Shown here: in pieces, positions 17,712 to 26,862 of the stretch
How positions within the stretch are numbered: the stretch's first letter is position 1
Layout: each line of letters starts with the position of its first letter
Assembly: GCA_040830705.1 (NCBI GenBank)
Contig: JBFOME010000021.1
Coordinates: 62,001-126,000, forward strand
From: Ruegeria_C sp040830705
Lineage (GTDB): Bacteria; Pseudomonadota; Alphaproteobacteria; Rhodobacterales; Rhodobacteraceae
Length of the DNA: 64,000 nt
Reading direction: 5' to 3'
The notes under the pieces: generated by a model
Database searches by the model: none
What the model was told of the DNA's origin: nothing
The model's input: the letters and a program-made list of their open reading frames with translations, nothing else
Position numbers and translations under genes: made by a program

Positions 17712-18881
17712 ATGGATTTCGATCTCAATGAGGATCAGGCAATGCTCCGGGACATGCTGCGGCGGTTTCTGGATGATCGCTACAGCCATGAGGCCCGGCG
17801 TCAGGTACTGGCAGAGGGCCACGCCTTTGACATGGAGGTTTTTGGGGCGCTCGCCGAACTGGGCATTCTCGGCGCGGTCTTTGCCCCGGAGCACGGCGGG
17901 TACGGTGGGACCGGCACCGATCTTATGGTGGTATTCGAGGAACTTGGTCGCGCTGGCGTGGTCGAGCCGTTCCTTGGATCGGCAGTACTGGCCGGGGGTC
18001 TGCTGGCCATCCTGGACCCGGATGGCCAGCGCGATTTGATACAACAAATTATCAATGGAGAGGCCATTATCTCGCTCGCCCATACCGAACCGCAATCGCG
18101 GTACGACCTGACCCACGTGACCGCCCGAGCGCAGGACCAAAACGGGCAGGTCGTGCTGAACGGCACCAAGACCCATGTTCAAAACGGCGCACAAGCCGGA
18201 ACATTGCTGGTTTCGGCACGCGAAGCGGGCGGCCCGTTTGACGCAGACGGCATTTCGCTGTTTCTGGTCTCCGGCTCGTCCGACGGTGTAGGTTGCATTG
18301 GCTACATCAATGTCGATGGCACATCCTCGGCCCGCATCACTCTGGACGCAGTTCCACTCGCACAGGGCCAGAGGTTGGGGCCACCGGGCCAGGCTATTGC
18401 GGCGTTGGAAGCCGCCCATGCGCGCGCAACGCTGGCGCTATGTGCTGAAGCGCTCGGCGCGATGGAGGCGGCCAAAACCCTGACGATAGACTATCTGCAA
18501 GAGCGCAAACAGTTCGGCGTACCGATCGGCAGCTTTCAGGCACTGCAGCACCGGCTGGCCGATATGCTGATCGAGATTGAGCAGGCACGCTCGGCGGTGA
18601 TCAACCTCGCTGGCCATATGGAGTCCGATCGCTTGACACGCGAACGCCATGTGAGCGCGACCAAGAACCTGATTGGACGTGTCGGTGCGCTGGTGGCCGA
18701 GGAATGTATTCAGATGCATGGCGGGATCGGCATGACTGACGAGTATGCGCTGTCTCATCATGTCCGCCGCCTGACGATGGTCGATCACATCTTTGGGGAT
18801 ACGGATCACCATCTGGAACGCTTCATCGCGCTCAGCGGGACATCTGATGCGATCGGAAAGGATGATGATGCCCGACAGTGA
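17712..18881 (+). CDS. Acyl-CoA dehydrogenase-like protein, probable partner subunit
   Basis: 389 residues from ATG 17712. N-terminal helical, middle beta and C-terminal helical acyl-CoA dehydrogenase domains are all present (YLQERKQFGVPIGSFQALQH, MHGGIGMTDEYALSHHVRR). Both usual positions of the catalytic Glu appear to be lost: AHARATLAL (Ala237 where the partner has Glu244) and IFGDTDHHLERF at the C terminus. This resembles the non-catalytic half of heterotetrameric acyl-CoA dehydrogenases, where one chain supplies the base. Alignment is by eye. It overlaps the IclR gene by 14 bases. Confidence 0.85.
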   Translation: MDFDLNEDQAMLRDMLRRFLDDRYSHEARRQVLAEGHAFDMEVFGALAELGILGAVFAPEHGGYGGTGTDLMVVFEELGRAGVVEPFLGSAVLAGGLLAILDPDGQRDLIQQIINGEAIISLAHTEPQSRYDLTHVTARAQDQNGQVVLNGTKTHVQNGAQAGTLLVSAREAGGPFDADGISLFLVSGSSDGVGCIGYINVDGTSSARITLDAVPLAQGQRLGPPGQAIAALEAAHARATLALCAEALGAMEAAKTLTIDYLQERKQFGVPIGSFQALQHRLADMLIEIEQARSAVINLAGHMESDRLTRERHVSATKNLIGRVGALVAEECIQMHGGIGMTDEYALSHHVRRLTMVDHIFGDTDHHLERFIALSGTSDAIGKDDDARQ

Positions 18882-19656
18882 CAAACGCTATGCAAACACA
18901 TTGGCGCGCGGATTGAGTATCTTGCGCGCCTTTCGGCCCACCGATAACGGTCTCGGCAATCTGGAATTGTCCGAGCGCACCGGCATCCCGCGGTCGACTG
19001 TGTCGCGGCTGACCTTCACCCTTTGCGCTCTGGGTTATCTGACCCATGGTCGCCACCACGACAAGTACCGACTTGGGCCCGCCGCGCTAGCGCTTGGCAA
19101 TATCGCCGCCGCTTCCTTCTCGTTTGTCGAAAGCGCCACGCCAATCATGCAGCGCCTTGCGGACGAGACTGCCACGCTGATCGGGGTCGCAATTCAGGAT
19201 GACGTCAAGATGCTGATGGTCAAAACATGGCGACCTGAGGGATCCCCGTCGATCTGGCTGGATGTAGGGTATCGAATGCCGATATTATCATCCTCCTCGG
19301 GGGCGGCCTATGTCGGGGCACTGACCGATGACGAGACAGGGACACTGGCCCGGCTCTTGCCTGAGGATCAGGGACATGCGTTTTCCCGACTGACCGAACA
19401 GGCCCGCGATCAGTTGCTGGCCCGTGGCTATGCCTGCGTCAGTGGGTCGGAGCGGTTTGCGCGCTCGATCAATGCGCTGGCGACCCCCTATCGCCCTTCC
19501 GAATTCGGGGCGCCGGTCGTGTTCTTCAGCGGCGCGACATCGGACGCGCTGAGCGACGAGAGAATTCGCGATAGCGTCGGGCCGGCGCTGGCCAAAGCGG
19601 TTGACGAGTTACGGCGCGCAACAGGTCAGACCTTTCCGACTGTCGCCCCGATCTAA
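18868..19656 (+). CDS. IclR-family transcriptional regulator
   Basis: 262 residues from ATG 18868 (MPDSDKRYANTLARG; AAGGA six bases upstream, which favours the third of three consecutive ATGs). The N-terminal winged helix (GLSILRAFRPTDNGLGNLEL, SERTGIPRSTVSRLTFTL) is followed by the IclR effector domain (RLGPAALALG, SSSGAAYVGAL, GYACVSGSERFARSINALAT). It is the last gene of the beta-oxidation operon, overlapping the upstream gene, so it probably autoregulates the operon in response to a pathway intermediate. Confidence 0.88.
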   Translation: MPDSDKRYANTLARGLSILRAFRPTDNGLGNLELSERTGIPRSTVSRLTFTLCALGYLTHGRHHDKYRLGPAALALGNIAAASFSFVESATPIMQRLADETATLIGVAIQDDVKMLMVKTWRPEGSPSIWLDVGYRMPILSSSSGAAYVGALTDDETGTLARLLPEDQGHAFSRLTEQARDQLLARGYACVSGSERFARSINALATPYRPSEFGAPVVFFSGATSDALSDERIRDSVGPALAKAVDELRRATGQTFPTVAPI

Positions 19657-19681
19657 GGCAATCCGCTTTCCTAAATCGACC

Positions 19682-20488
19682 TTATGCGCTGACGGCCTGA
19701 GCGGTGCCCGTACCCGCCGCGACAGCATAGGGTCGCAGAAAGACGGGTCGGTCGGGATCGGACATCTCGGGCCGGTATTCGTAGCCGCCTGCGTCAAACT
19801 CCAGCAGCCCTGCCGGATCGGTCAGCCGGTTGCGGATGATATAGCGCGCCATCGCACCGCGCGCCTTCTTCGCAAAGAAGCTGACGATTTTTGGGGTACC
19901 GGCCTTATCTTCCATAAAGACAGGCGTAATCACGCGCAGCTTGAGCGCCTCGGGCGCGACGGCGCCGAAATATTCCTGGCTGGCACAGTTGATCAGCGTG
20001 TCGCTCCCGGTCGTCGCTGCCTGTGCGTTAAGCGCCTTACTCAACTGATCGCGCCAATAGTCGTAGAGAGACTTGCCGCGCCGGGTCTTCAGCCTGCTGC
20101 CCATTTCCAGCCGGTATGGCTGTATCGCATCCAGGGGCCGCAGCACGCCGTAAAGCCCGGACAGGATGCGCAGATGATCCTGCGCCCAGCGCATTTCGTC
20201 CGCGTCGAGCGAGGCCGCCTCCAACCCCTGATAGGTGTCACCGGCGAAGGCCAGCGCTGCTGGGCGCACCGCCTCGGCTGCCGGATCTTCGGCAAAGGAT
20301 CGAAACCGGTCGCGGTTCAGCCGGGCGAGATCGTCGCTCAACCCCATCAGCTTGCGCAGATCGCCCAAAGTCAGGTTGCGTGCGGTTTTGGCAAGCCGGA
20401 TAGCATCGTCCTGGAAATCGGGTTGCGTCGGCGCGATGTCGCGTTCTGCCCAATCCAGCCGCTTGGCCGGTGAAATCACTACAAGCAT
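19682..20488 (-). CDS. yaaA: Peroxide stress protein YaaA family
   Basis: 268 residues from ATG 20488 (AAGGGG upstream; a GTG at 20494 is too close to that site). The family start MLVVISPAKRLDW is unmistakable, with FAGDTYQGLEA, ILSGLYGVLRPLDAIQPYRL and the C-terminal FFAKKARGAMARYII. YaaA limits intracellular free iron and DNA damage during hydrogen peroxide stress. Cytoplasmic. It lies downstream of recQ on the same strand, 30 bases away, and converges on the IclR gene. Confidence 0.93.
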   Translation of the reverse strand: MLVVISPAKRLDWAERDIAPTQPDFQDDAIRLAKTARNLTLGDLRKLMGLSDDLARLNRDRFRSFAEDPAAEAVRPAALAFAGDTYQGLEAASLDADEMRWAQDHLRILSGLYGVLRPLDAIQPYRLEMGSRLKTRRGKSLYDYWRDQLSKALNAQAATTGSDTLINCASQEYFGAVAPEALKLRVITPVFMEDKAGTPKIVSFFAKKARGAMARYIIRNRLTDPAGLLEFDAGGYEYRPEMSDPDRPVFLRPYAVAAGTGTAQAVSA

Positions 20489-20518
20489 GTCCACCCCTTC
20501 TCGTGTCTGTGTACTGAC

Positions 20519-22558
20519 CTAGCCCGCCGAGCGCAGCACGTCCAGAAATGCTGGACCAAAACGTTCAGCCCGGCTTTCACCCAACACCCTTTGCAGCCCG
20601 GTCTGATCATCCGCCTGCAATTGGGCAACCTTGGCCAGCTGTGCCGCCGAGCAACTGAGCGGTTTGTGGGTGCCATCAGCGCCGCGCGCGAGCTCGGTCT
20701 GGACCTCAAGCAACTGATCGAACAGCGCTGCCTTACCAGATCCCGCGAGCTTGCGCTGTTGCGGGTGATGGCAGTCCTGTTCTCCGGTGATCACCTGCAG
20801 GAACATCGCGCCGTAGCGGTCAAGCTTCTTCGCGCCGACCCCGCCGATGCGGGCCATGTCATCAAGAGTGCTTGGCCGTTTCTCGGCCATCTCGATCAGG
20901 GTGCGGTCAGGAAAGATTACGTAGGCAGGGACCTTGGCGGCCTCGGCCAATGCACGGCGCTTGGCCTTGAGCGCCGAAAGCAGGGGCGCATCCTCGTCCG
21001 AAACCATCGCCTTGACCGCCGGTCGCCGCCCCGCCGCCTTGATCGTGTCCTGGCGCAGACGGATGCTGGCCTTGCCTTTCAGGATCGGCAGCGCCGCTTC
21101 GGTCATGCGCAGCGCACCGTGGCGCTCGGGGTCGGGGCGGATCAGGTCATGGCCCATCATTTGCCGAAAGATCGCCTGCCATTGCTGTTTGCTATGCGCC
21201 CGCCCGACGCCGAATGTCTGCAACTGATCATGGCGCCGGTCGCGCACGCGGTCGGTTTCATTGCCCACCAAGATGTCGATCAGATGCCCCGACCCGAACC
21301 ATTCTTCGGTCCGTAAGATCGCCGAAAGCGCCATGCGAACGGGCTCGGTGCCGTCCATCACCTTGGCTGGCTGAGCGCAGAGATCACATTTGCCGCAGCG
21401 TTCGGCCTCTTCCCCGAAATAACCCAGCAGGGTCTTGCGGCGACATTCCAGCGCCTCGGCCAAACCCAACAACGCGTTCAGGCGGCCATGATCGGCGACG
21501 CGGCGTTCTGGCGGCGCCAGCCCTTCGTCGATCTGCGATCGACGCAAACGGATGTCATCCGGTCCAAATAAAGTCAGCGTTTCCGCCGGAGCCCCATCGC
21601 GACCGGCGCGGCCGATTTCCTGATAATAGGCCTCGATGGATTTCGGCAAATCCGCGTGGGCGACCCAGCGGATATCGGGTTTGTCGATGCCCATTCCGAA
21701 GGCCACTGTTGCCACCACGATCAACCCATCTTCGCGGGCAAAACGGATTTCGACCTGGCGCCGCTCTTCGGCCTCCATCCCACCGTGATAGTGACAGGCC
21801 TTGTGGCCCTGCTCGCGCAGGGCGATGGCCAGGGCCTCGGTCTTGTTGCGGGTGCCGCAATAAACGATGCCCGACTGTCCGCGCCGTGCATCGGCAAAGT
21901 CCAGGATCTGGCGGCGCGGCCCGTCCTTGGCGGCGAAGGCCAGGTGCAAGTTGGGGCGGTCGAACCCGTGCAGAAAGATGCGCGGTTCCCGGTCTTCGAA
22001 CAGTTTGGTGACAATTTCATCGCGCGTTTCGGCATCTGCCGTGGCCGTGAAAGCCGCCAGCGGCACACCCAGCGCGCGGCGCAGCTCGCCAATGCGCAAA
22101 TAGTCGGGGCGGAAATCATGACCCCACTGGCTGACGCAATGCGCCTCATCCACTGCGATCAGGCTAACGCCGATCCGGCGCAGCAGGCCCATGGCCGAGC
22201 CTGCCGCCAGCCGCTCGGGCGCGATATATAGCAGCTTGAGCGCCCCCGCCTCTAGCGCGGCATAGACTTCGTCGTTTTCTTCCGGCGTGTTGCCCGATGT
22301 CAGCGCGCCTGCGGATACGCCCGCTTCTTGCAGCGCGCGGACCTGATCGCGCATCAGCGCAATCAGCGGCGAGATCACAACAGTCACCCCGTCGCGCATC
22401 AGCGCAGGCAATTGGAAACACAGCGACTTGCCACCGCCTGTCGGCATGATCGCCAGCACGTTTTCGCCAGAGGTCACCGCATCGACAATCTCTTCCTGTC
22501 CGGGTCGGAAGGCGTCGAATCCAAAGACGTCCCGCAAAAGCGGCGCTGCGTCCAGCAT
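20519..22558 (-). CDS. recQ: ATP-dependent DNA helicase RecQ
   Basis: 679-residue superfamily 2 helicase. Motif I MPTGGGKS, DEAH box (VDEAHCVSQWGHDFRPDY), motif IV-VI region (VVATVAFGMGIDKPDIRWV, YYQEIGRAGRDGAPAETL), the RecQ-C zinc module (CRRKTLLGYFGEEAERCGKCDLC) and a C-terminal HRDC domain (TLDDMARIGGVGAKKLDRYG) are all present. It unwinds DNA 3' to 5' in recombination and fork repair. No LexA box is visible upstream. Confidence 0.96.
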   Translation of the reverse strand: MLDAAPLLRDVFGFDAFRPGQEEIVDAVTSGENVLAIMPTGGGKSLCFQLPALMRDGVTVVISPLIALMRDQVRALQEAGVSAGALTSGNTPEENDEVYAALEAGALKLLYIAPERLAAGSAMGLLRRIGVSLIAVDEAHCVSQWGHDFRPDYLRIGELRRALGVPLAAFTATADAETRDEIVTKLFEDREPRIFLHGFDRPNLHLAFAAKDGPRRQILDFADARRGQSGIVYCGTRNKTEALAIALREQGHKACHYHGGMEAEERRQVEIRFAREDGLIVVATVAFGMGIDKPDIRWVAHADLPKSIEAYYQEIGRAGRDGAPAETLTLFGPDDIRLRRSQIDEGLAPPERRVADHGRLNALLGLAEALECRRKTLLGYFGEEAERCGKCDLCAQPAKVMDGTEPVRMALSAILRTEEWFGSGHLIDILVGNETDRVRDRRHDQLQTFGVGRAHSKQQWQAIFRQMMGHDLIRPDPERHGALRMTEAALPILKGKASIRLRQDTIKAAGRRPAVKAMVSDEDAPLLSALKAKRRALAEAAKVPAYVIFPDRTLIEMAEKRPSTLDDMARIGGVGAKKLDRYGAMFLQVITGEQDCHHPQQRKLAGSGKAALFDQLLEVQTELARGADGTHKPLSCSAAQLAKVAQLQADDQTGLQRVLGESRAERFGPAFLDVLRSAG

Positions 22559-22646
22559 GGGCAGGTGATCCTGTGGTCTGTGTTTTTGCTCTGCTCTTAG
22601 CAGGCAGTGTCACACACTAAGAATCGGTGAACAAGAGCGGCGGGCC

Positions 22647-22934
22647 TCACATGAAGCCGAAAATCGTCGGCAGAATGTAGTTCTGCAGCGAGAGCACGAT
22701 GATGAACGCTACCAACGGCGCAAGATCCAGACCGCCAGTGTCGGGCAGGATATTGCGGATCGGGCGATAGATCGGCTCAAGCAGCCGGTTCAGGCCGTAC
22801 CAGATCTGCCCGACAAACTGCTGATGCACGTTAAGAACGTTGAAGTTGATCAGCCAACTCATGATCACATGCACGATGATGAAGAAGTAAACCACGCTGA
22901 GGATCAGTTGCAGCGGTCCGTAGATTGCCATCAT
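22647..22934 (-). CDS. YggT family membrane protein
   Basis: 95 residues with two hydrophobic segments (about 8-28 and 70-90) separated by WYGLNRLLEPIYRPIRNILP, the YggT signature. AAGGAG precedes the start; two adjacent ATGs (22934, 22931) are possible. YggT proteins are small inner-membrane proteins linked to osmotic tolerance or cell-envelope factors; the exact role is unclear. Same strand as recQ, and divergent from the thioesterase gene. Confidence 0.9.
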   Translation of the reverse strand: MMAIYGPLQLILSVVYFFIIVHVIMSWLINFNVLNVHQQFVGQIWYGLNRLLEPIYRPIRNILPDTGGLDLAPLVAFIIVLSLQNYILPTIFGFM

Positions 22935-23067
22935 CGTCAGATTTCTCCTTCATGTTCTGCCCGACAGGTAATCGCTGACATGCAAAAGCGCAAGGATGCC
23001 GCAATGTCGCGATTGACCTTTGCCTCCCTTTTGGCAACAGGGCAGACAAACCGCCTTGGAGAGCCTC

Positions 23068-23616
23068 ATGTTCCCGATCGTCCGACTGGTCAAAGATCTG
23101 CTTGTCGCCCGCCGCATGCCTCCGCTTGAGCTGACAGAGACTCATGTGTCCAACCACCGATGCTGGCCCTGGGACCTGGATATCTGGCTAGAGCTGAACA
23201 ACGGGCGCGCCATGACGCTCTACGATTTGGGGCGCACCATGCTGGCGCAGCGGGTCGGGCTGATCAAGGCGATCACAAAGCGGCGTTGGGCGATGACCAT
23301 GGCGGGCTCCACGGTAAGATTCCGCCGCCGCATTCGCGGGTTCGAGCGGTTCGAAATGCGCTCGCGCGCGGTCTGCTGGGACGAAAAGTTCATCTATCTG
23401 GAACAAAGCATGTGGAAGCGAAACGGCGAATGCGCCAGTCACGTGTTGTTCCGCTCTGCCGTGACTGACAAGAACGGCATCGTACCTCCTGCCGAAGTTC
23501 TGCGCGAGATGGGACATCAGGACCGGGGCTCGCCCCCGATGCCCGAATGGGTCGCCGCCTGGATCGCCGCCGATGCGCAGCGGCCTTGGCCACCGATGCA
23601 GGAAAAGCTTGTGTAA
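23068..23616 (+). CDS. Acyl-CoA thioesterase family protein (hotdog fold)
   Basis: 182 residues from ATG 23068 (TTGGAG upstream). The stretch DLDIWLELNNGRAMTLYDLGR resembles the long helix region of YbgC/4-hydroxybenzoyl-CoA-type thioesterases, followed by MAGSTVRFRRRIRGFERFEMRSRAVCWDEKFIYLEQSMW. Proteins of this group hydrolyse acyl-CoA thioesters or act as acyl carriers. Soluble, no signal peptide. Substrate not predictable. Confidence 0.8.
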   Translation: MFPIVRLVKDLLVARRMPPLELTETHVSNHRCWPWDLDIWLELNNGRAMTLYDLGRTMLAQRVGLIKAITKRRWAMTMAGSTVRFRRRIRGFERFEMRSRAVCWDEKFIYLEQSMWKRNGECASHVLFRSAVTDKNGIVPPAEVLREMGHQDRGSPPMPEWVAAWIAADAQRPWPPMQEKLV

Positions 23617-23662
23617 CGCGCGCGCAGCCCGTCTTATCTATGCAAAGCACTTGAGGACGGGC

Positions 23663-25027
23663 ATGGCAGAAATATCCGCGCGCAAACGCGTCTGGGGCTG
23701 GTGGTTTTTCGACTGGGCCAGCCAGCCCTATTATTCGCTTTTGATTACCTTCATTTTTGGCCCGTACTTTGCGGGAGTCGCGGCGCAGTATTTCCAGACG
23801 GCTGGGCTATCTGGGCATGATGCAGCAGCGCGGGCACAGGTCGTTTGGGCCAACTGCCTCGCCATCACGGGGCTGATCACGGCCTTTGGAGCCCCCCTGC
23901 TGGGTGCTTTTGCGGACGTTACGGGCCGCCGCCTGCCTTGGATCTTTGGCTTTTCGGTCATGTATGTGGTGGGCTCTGCTGCACTCTGGTTCACGATGCC
24001 GGACGGGTCGAACATGTGGCTGATGCTGTCTGCCTTCGGTCTGGGCTTTGTTGGTGCCGAATACGCGCTGATTTTTGTGAACTCGCAATTGCCTGATATC
24101 AGCAGCAAGGAAGACGTAGGCGAAATTTCAGGAAGCGGATTTGCGTTTGGCTATGCTGGCGGGTTGCTATCGCTGGCCATCATGCTGCTGCTTTTTGTCG
24201 AACAGCCCAACGGCAAGACCCTGATCGGTCTCAACCCGGCTTTTGGCTTGAATGCCGCTCAGATGGAAGGGACCCGCTTTGTCGGCCCCATGACCGCTGC
24301 CTGGTACATTCTGTTCATGATCCCTTATTTCCTGTGGGTACGAGATGGGCCGCGCGCTGGCAAGAAAGGTACGTTTTCCGGCGCACTGCGCCTCTTGGGC
24401 CGCTCTATCGCCGATTTGCGGCACAGGCTGAGCCTTTCGGCCTATCTCGGGTCATCCATGCTTTACCGCGACGCGCTGAACGGGCTCTATAGCTTTGGTG
24501 GCATCTATGCGCGGTTGGTTCTGGACTGGGATCTGATCAAGATTGGCGTTTTTGGCATCGTCAGCGTGCTGGCCTCGGCGATCTTTGTCTATTTTGGCGG
24601 CAAACTGGACAAGCGACTGGGACCAAAACCGGTGATTGTGATGTGCATCTGCATCCTGATCCTGGTCTGCTCGCTGATTGTCAGCATGGACCGCAACCAG
24701 ATCTTGGGCATCCCACTGGCCGAGGGGTCGTCACTGCCCGATATTCTGTTCTTTGGCTGCGGCGTCCTGATTGGTGGCATGGGCGGCACGCTGCAATCTG
24801 CCAGCCGGTCGCTGATGGTACGCCATGCCGCACCGGATCACCCGACCGAGAGCTTCGGGCTCTATGGTCTGTCAGGCCGTGCGACCGCCTTTCTGGCGCC
24901 AACGCTGATCGGGATGGCGACCGCTGCATTTGGGGATGCGAGATTGGGGGTTTCCCCAGTGATCGCGTTGTTTATTCTGGGGCTTATATTGTTGCGCTGG
25001 GTGAGACCGGAAGGGGATCAAACCTGA
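23663..25027 (+). CDS. MFS transporter, UMF1/Atg22-like
   Basis: 454 residues from ATG 23663 (GAGG upstream) with about twelve membrane segments. The start ARKRVWGWWFFDWASQPYYS is characteristic of the UMF1 branch of the major facilitator superfamily, and the internal loop GADVTGRRLPWIFGF-like segment (here FADVTGRRLPWIFGF) matches. Substrate unknown. Its stop overlaps the ATG of mepA (TGATG), suggesting coupled translation. Confidence 0.9.
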   Translation: MAEISARKRVWGWWFFDWASQPYYSLLITFIFGPYFAGVAAQYFQTAGLSGHDAAARAQVVWANCLAITGLITAFGAPLLGAFADVTGRRLPWIFGFSVMYVVGSAALWFTMPDGSNMWLMLSAFGLGFVGAEYALIFVNSQLPDISSKEDVGEISGSGFAFGYAGGLLSLAIMLLLFVEQPNGKTLIGLNPAFGLNAAQMEGTRFVGPMTAAWYILFMIPYFLWVRDGPRAGKKGTFSGALRLLGRSIADLRHRLSLSAYLGSSMLYRDALNGLYSFGGIYARLVLDWDLIKIGVFGIVSVLASAIFVYFGGKLDKRLGPKPVIVMCICILILVCSLIVSMDRNQILGIPLAEGSSLPDILFFGCGVLIGGMGGTLQSASRSLMVRHAAPDHPTESFGLYGLSGRATAFLAPTLIGMATAAFGDARLGVSPVIALFILGLILLRWVRPEGDQT

Positions 25028-25899
25028 TGTTTTTACGGGTACTTGTGACAATTGCTGCGCTGGCAGGGCTTGCCGCCAGCGCCGATGCCGCCCCTCTTGC
25101 GAAGGAGCTATTCGGGGCAAAATCGCAAGGCTCGCGGCAGAAATCCGCCGCTTATGGAAGCTATTCCCGAGGCTGTGCCGCAGGCTCGGTGCAATTGCCC
25201 GAGACCGGCCCGACCTGGCAAGCGATGCGGCTGTCCCGCAACCGCAACTGGGGTCACCCCGAGACCATCGACTATATCCAGGATCTCAGCCGTTTTGCGG
25301 CGAAGCAACCGGGCTGGGATGGGCTTTATATCGGAGATATCAGCCAGCCACGCGGCGGCCCAATGCTGAGCGGTCATCGCAGCCATCAGATCGGTCTGGA
25401 TATCGACATCTGGATGCGCCCTGCCAACAAGCTGAACCTGTCACGCCGCAATCGCGAGAACATATCGTCAATCTCATTGCGCCGCGCCGAAGGGGCCTTT
25501 GTGAATTCCAACTGGACCCAGCAGCATCATGAAATCCTGAAGGCCGCTGCAAGCGACAAGCGGGTAGCGCGGATCTTTGTCTTTCCCGGCGCCAAAGTCG
25601 AAATGTGCAAGAACGCCAAGGGCAACCGCAAATGGCTGCGCAAGATCCGTCCCTGGTGGGGGCATCACTATCATTTCCATGTCCGGCTGAGCTGCCCCAA
25701 AGGTGCGCGCGGCTGCGTCAACCAGGATCCGCCCCCCAAGGGAGATGGATGTGCCGAAGCGCAGCAATGGGTCAACAACATCCTGAACCCGCCGCCACCC
25801 AAGCCCCGTGACCCCAACGCACCGCCGCCCAAGAAGCGCCGGGAATACACTCTTTCGGACCTGCCCCAGCAATGCGCCGCCGTTCTGCAGTCGCGCTGA
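25027..25899 (+). CDS. mepA: Penicillin-insensitive murein endopeptidase MepA
   Basis: 290 residues with a signal peptide (cleavage near ADA|AP). The metallopeptidase motifs are visible: GHRSHQIGLDIDIW (His120 and Asp127 as likely zinc ligands) and WWGHHYHFHVRL near residue 220. It cleaves D-Ala-meso-DAP cross-links of peptidoglycan in the periplasm. A Pro-rich tail (NPPPPKPRDPNAPPPKKR) follows. It starts in the stop of the MFS gene and overlaps the next gene by 28 bases. Confidence 0.93.
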   Translation: MFLRVLVTIAALAGLAASADAAPLAKELFGAKSQGSRQKSAAYGSYSRGCAAGSVQLPETGPTWQAMRLSRNRNWGHPETIDYIQDLSRFAAKQPGWDGLYIGDISQPRGGPMLSGHRSHQIGLDIDIWMRPANKLNLSRRNRENISSISLRRAEGAFVNSNWTQQHHEILKAAASDKRVARIFVFPGAKVEMCKNAKGNRKWLRKIRPWWGHHYHFHVRLSCPKGARGCVNQDPPPKGDGCAEAQQWVNNILNPPPPKPRDPNAPPPKKRREYTLSDLPQQCAAVLQSR

Positions 25900-26756
25900 T
25901 CTGCGCCCTGATCCTGACCGGCAGCGCGCATGCGGTGGAAAGATCCGGAGCGGTTCCGGCTGGCAGCTATCAGTGGACCGCCAAGGCCCCCTGGTTCGGA
26001 GGCTTTTCCGGAATAGAAGTTTCGGATGACGGGCTGTCGATGCTGGCACTCAGCGACCGTTCGATCCTGGTTTCAGCAGATCTGCAACGCGAGAATGGCC
26101 GAGTTAGCGGTGTAGAAGTCACCTCGGCGCATTGGGTCCGATCCAGCAAGAACAAACCCCTTATCGGGCGCGCCGGCGATTCCGAAGGCCTGGCCATCGC
26201 TCCCGATGGCGGCCACTACATCTCGTTCGAGGGGGTGCACCGCCTTGCTCGTTATGACGACCCCGAGAGCCGGTCGCAGGTTCTGCCTCGCCCCAAGGCG
26301 TTCAATGACCTAGCCAAGAACGGCTCATTCGAGCCACTTGCCATCGATGCGAAGGGCAGGCTTTATACCATGCCGGAAAGCAGCCGCGCAGCCGACGGCA
26401 CGATACCGGTCTATCGCTGGGACGGGCGCCGCTGGTCGACCCCTTTCAAACTGCCGCCGCGCGGTGACTACCTGCCGGTTGGAGCCGATTTTGGGCCCGA
26501 GGGGCGCCTGTATGTGTTGGAACGCGCGACTGGAACGCTGGGGTTCCGCACCCGCCTGCGACGCTGGCGGGTGACGGAGACCGCTGCCACAAACGAAGAA
26601 ACGGTGCTCGATACACGTTCAGGCACGCATGAAAACCTGGAAGGAGTCTCTGTCTGGCGCGATGCGCAGGGAAAACTGCGGGCGACGATGATCTCGGACG
26701 ACAATTTCGTCTTCTTCCTGCGCACAGAGATCGTCGAATACATCCTGCCTGACTGA
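25872..26756 (+). CDS. Secreted esterase/phytase-like beta-propeller protein
   Basis: 294 residues with a signal peptide (RRRSAVALICALILTGSAHA). The body has the repeats of the esterase-like activity of phytase family: FGGFSGIEVSDDGLSMLAL, DSEGLAIAPDGGHYISFEG, LEGVSVWRDAQGKLRATMISDDN. Predicted periplasmic. The start overlaps the end of mepA by 28 bases, so the pair is co-transcribed; no Cys-based or classical phytase active site is evident. Substrate unknown. Confidence 0.82.
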   Translation: MRRRSAVALICALILTGSAHAVERSGAVPAGSYQWTAKAPWFGGFSGIEVSDDGLSMLALSDRSILVSADLQRENGRVSGVEVTSAHWVRSSKNKPLIGRAGDSEGLAIAPDGGHYISFEGVHRLARYDDPESRSQVLPRPKAFNDLAKNGSFEPLAIDAKGRLYTMPESSRAADGTIPVYRWDGRRWSTPFKLPPRGDYLPVGADFGPEGRLYVLERATGTLGFRTRLRRWRVTETAATNEETVLDTRSGTHENLEGVSVWRDAQGKLRATMISDDNFVFFLRTEIVEYILPD

Positions 26757-26862
26757 CAGTCCGGAATGACTTGCCAAAGCTGCACACAGCGGCTATCAGC
26801 GCGGCCTGCCTGAAATGAATCGGGCCAAGTCGCCGCTACCTTGTCAAAACGGGCACCAAGAT

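Noticed and set aside
21214..22011. 265-codon plus-strand open frame inside recQ
   Set aside because: Arg/Pro-rich translation typical of antisense GC-rich DNA; recQ motifs occupy the whole region.
26757..26862. preQ1 riboswitch before the queuosine transporter
   Set aside because: No convincing pseudoknot or aptamer core could be drawn in this stretch.
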